Shown here: piece by piece, positions 4,705 to 5,522 of the stretch | How positions within the stretch are numbered: position 1 is the first letter of the stretch | Layout: each line of letters begins with the position of its first letter | Notes under the pieces: generated by a model | The model's input: only the letters and a program-made list of their open reading frames with translations | Told to the model about the DNA's origin: nothing | Database searches by the model: none | Translations under genes and position numbers: made by a program | From: Thermococci archaeon | Lineage (GTDB): Archaea > Methanobacteriota_B > Thermococci > Thermococcales > Thermococcaceae | NCBI GenBank assembly: GCA_003663695.1 | Contig: QMUB01000097.1 | Coordinates: forward strand, 1-5,522 | DNA length: 5,522 bases | Direction of reading: 5' to 3'

Positions 4705-5007
4705 TCAAATTTTGGTTTTTATTCCGGTCTCTTCTTCAACTTCTTCAAAGCCATTTTTTATATACTTACCAAGCTCTGGATCGAGATTGAGGAGCAATGC
4801 CAAAAACTCGCCGACATGCTCCTTCTCCTCATTGGCGACATCCAAGAATACGTGTTTTATCTTTTCGTCTTCTATTAGTCCAGCAAACTGCTCGTAAAAG
4901 TTTATGGCATCGAGCTCGGCTTCTATTGCCCACCTCAATGCCTGAGCAATTTCCTCCTTTGAAAGGGGTTTCTCTCTGCCCATAAGGACAGGATTTCCAG
5001 CAAGCAT
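4705..5007 (-). CDS. Stand-alone encapsulated-ferritin-like (EncFtn-type) protein
   Basis: A 100-residue all-helical protein resembling the ferritin-like domain that P. furiosus carries fused to the N-terminus of its encapsulin shell, as I recall it: GREKPLSKEE, then AIEAELDAINFYEQFA, then the VANEEKEHVGEFLALLLNLDPE block and GFEEVEEETGIK. The ferroxidase residues expected of EncFtn are present: Glu31 in helix 1 and Glu61xxHis64 in helix 2. Such two-helix subunits dimerise to build the iron site and oxidise Fe(II) for storage. Here the protein stops where the linker to the shell would begin, and no HK97-fold shell follows within the window. The C-terminus (GIKTKI) lacks an evident encapsulin cargo peptide. 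ATG 5007 follows GGTGA (5017-5013) by 5 nt, and it has its own redox-type promoter. Confidence 0.88.
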   Translation of the reverse strand: MLAGNPVLMGREKPLSKEEIAQALRWAIEAELDAINFYEQFAGLIEDEKIKHVFLDVANEEKEHVGEFLALLLNLDPELGKYIKNGFEEVEEETGIKTKI

Positions 5008-5035
5008 TTAAATCACCCTTTTAATGTTCGACTTT

Positions 5036-5053
5036 CATATTAATAAGGTTTTC
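5036..5053 (-). promoter_or_regulatory. Promoter (BRE/TATA) of the ferritin-like gene
   Basis: On the minus strand, GAAAACC followed by TTATTAATATG is a strong BRE/TATA element. Initiation about 25 bp downstream, near 5017, gives a leader of about 10 nt containing GGTGAT. Its first 11 bases are identical to the start of the rubredoxin promoter. Confidence 0.6.
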
Positions 5054-5123
5054 AGAAAAAGAAAAAGTTTGAAGAAAGTTCACCTTAATTTTAAAATCAT
5101 GGTGGAGATTTCATTATATGGTT

Positions 5124-5252
5124 TCACCATTCAAACTGGCCGTGTGCTTTCTCGACCTTTGCAAATTCTCTAAAAACGCGCTTAACGCTCTCATCCTCAG
5201 CCTCTTCTGCAGCTTTCTCATAGAACGCCCATGTTCGCTTTTCCTGCTCCAT
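5124..5252 (-). pseudogene. Truncated rubrerythrin/ferritin-like fragment (42 codons)
   Basis: The minus strand from ATG 5252 to TGA 5126-5124 encodes 42 residues. They begin MEQEKRTWAFYEKAAEEAED, continue ESVKRVFREFAKVEKAH and end GQFEW. This fits the first two helices of a rubrerythrin-like di-iron bundle: E-K-x-x-x-x-F-Y-E-K-A-A in helix 1 and a Glu34xxHis37 ligand motif in helix 2. A usual protein of this type is over 130 residues. Here the first turn of helix 1 is missing, with an in-frame TAG at 5264-5262, and the protein stops after helix 2. No ribosome site precedes the ATG, and the nearest TATA-like run (GTATATAGG) is too close to serve it. It is most likely a decayed gene remnant; a real micro-protein is possible but less likely. 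Confidence 0.55.
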
Positions 5253-5292
5253 GCCTATATACTATTTGGCTTCCATTCTATTAACATCATCC

Positions 5293-5306
5293 CAACGTTT
5301 TTATCC
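5293..5306 (+). promoter_or_regulatory. Putative promoter of the terminal partial gene
   Basis: CAACG followed by TTTTTATCC gives a TATA-like box centred near 5302, about 35 bp before the GTG start at 5337. That predicts a leader of around 10 nt containing GGGTGG. The match to the archaeal consensus is modest. Confidence 0.4.
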
Positions 5307-5336
5307 CTTCCCGCCTAAATCTAATGGGTGGTTGAG

Positions 5337-5522
5337 GTGAGGATACTGAGAGTTGAAGAACCCCTCAAACTTAAAGGTGATCTTGTTAGGTTTGTTTTCC
5401 GTATTTATCAAGGTACAAATGGAAAGTATCCCGCGCTTGAATGGGTGAAAAAGAAGCCATCTACAGATGACTTTGAGGGTTTTAGAAAAGTGTATGAACC
5501 ATTCCTTGAATTCCGTCTCGGG
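5337..5522 (+). CDS. Unrecognised protein, 5' part only, runs off the window
   Basis: An open frame of 62 codons from GTG 5337 to the window edge with no stop. The start is supported by GGGTGG (5326-5331) 5 nt upstream. The N-terminus reads MRILRVEEPLKLKGDLVRF, followed by VFRIYQGTNGKYPALEWVKKK and then PSTDDFEGFRKVYEPFLEFRLG. It is charged and mixed alpha/beta in character, with no signal peptide or membrane segment. I do not recognise it. The 'NGKxPaleW' segment faintly recalls RelE/HigB (Gp49-like) toxins, but that is a weak resemblance and no antitoxin is visible. It is transcribed away from the ferritin-like gene. Confidence 0.7.
   Translation, partial: MRILRVEEPLKLKGDLVRFVFRIYQGTNGKYPALEWVKKKPSTDDFEGFRKVYEPFLEFRLG

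Larger units (their letters stand above)
5008..5336. other. 329-bp interval without an intact gene
   Basis: It holds two divergent control regions and one remnant: the minus-strand ferritin-like promoter (5036-5053), the truncated rubrerythrin-like fragment (5124-5252, minus) and the plus-strand promoter of the last gene (about 5293-5306). Bases 5055-5123 are purine-rich on the plus strand and T-rich on the minus strand, compatible with an old terminator for the remnant; nothing else is seen there. Confidence 0.5.

Noticed and set aside
5118..5318. 66-codon plus-strand frame
   Set aside because: It is the antisense of the truncated rubrerythrin-like fragment, has no ribosome site and gives a Leu/Phe/Ser-rich shadow protein.
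1..5522. tRNA, rRNA, CRISPR arrays, insertion sequences or attachment sites
   Set aside because: No spaced direct repeats, tRNA-like cloverleaf, transposase-like protein or terminal inverted repeats were seen on either strand.

Overview
The window looks like chromosomal DNA from a hyperthermophilic anaerobic archaeon of the order Thermococcales (Thermococcus/Pyrococcus type). Three things point there: the rubrerythrin, rubredoxin and superoxide reductase closely resemble the Pyrococcus furiosus proteins as I remember them; the promoters are archaeal (a TATA box about 25 bp upstream of very short leaders); and the starts follow GGTG-type ribosome binding sites about 5 nt upstream. Genus and species cannot be settled from this alone.

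Layout. (1) At 2-117 lies the 3' end of an upstream gene, possibly a rubredoxin-reductase-like flavoprotein. It can be read only across an apparent one-base frameshift in an A6 run. (2) At 191-1303 is the anaerobic oxygen-detoxification cluster: rubrerythrin, rubredoxin and superoxide reductase. Rubrerythrin and rubredoxin each have a promoter, and SOR is coupled to rubredoxin. In the known pathway SOR reduces superoxide to peroxide, rubrerythrin reduces peroxide to water, and rubredoxin supplies electrons from an NAD(P)H:rubredoxin oxidoreductase. (3) At 1476-3952 is a tightly packed four-gene cassette: an intact KaiC/RecA-type ATPase, a second KaiC-like protein that has lost its Walker A, Walker B and catalytic-glutamate motifs, and two different membrane proteins with about seven predicted helices each. 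Every junction overlaps. No function is recognised for the whole; an ATPase/pseudo-ATPase pair working with a membrane module is the most interesting unexplained system here. (4) At 4014-4337 is a small cysteine-free MIP18/DUF59-like protein with its own promoter. (5) From 4338 to 5252, on the minus strand, is a ferritin-like region: an intact 100-residue protein resembling the ferritin-like domain that P. furiosus carries fused to its encapsulin shell, flanked by two decayed fragments of other ferritin-like or rubrerythrin-like genes. (6) From 5337 the start of an unrecognised plus-strand gene runs off the window.

A recurring theme is iron and redox defence. The promoters of rubrerythrin, rubredoxin and the ferritin-like gene share a GAAAACCTTAT-type BRE/TATA element that I do not see at the other promoters in the window, which suggests common control or a common strong core promoter. 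All assignments come from reading the sequence and remembered family features; no database search was run.
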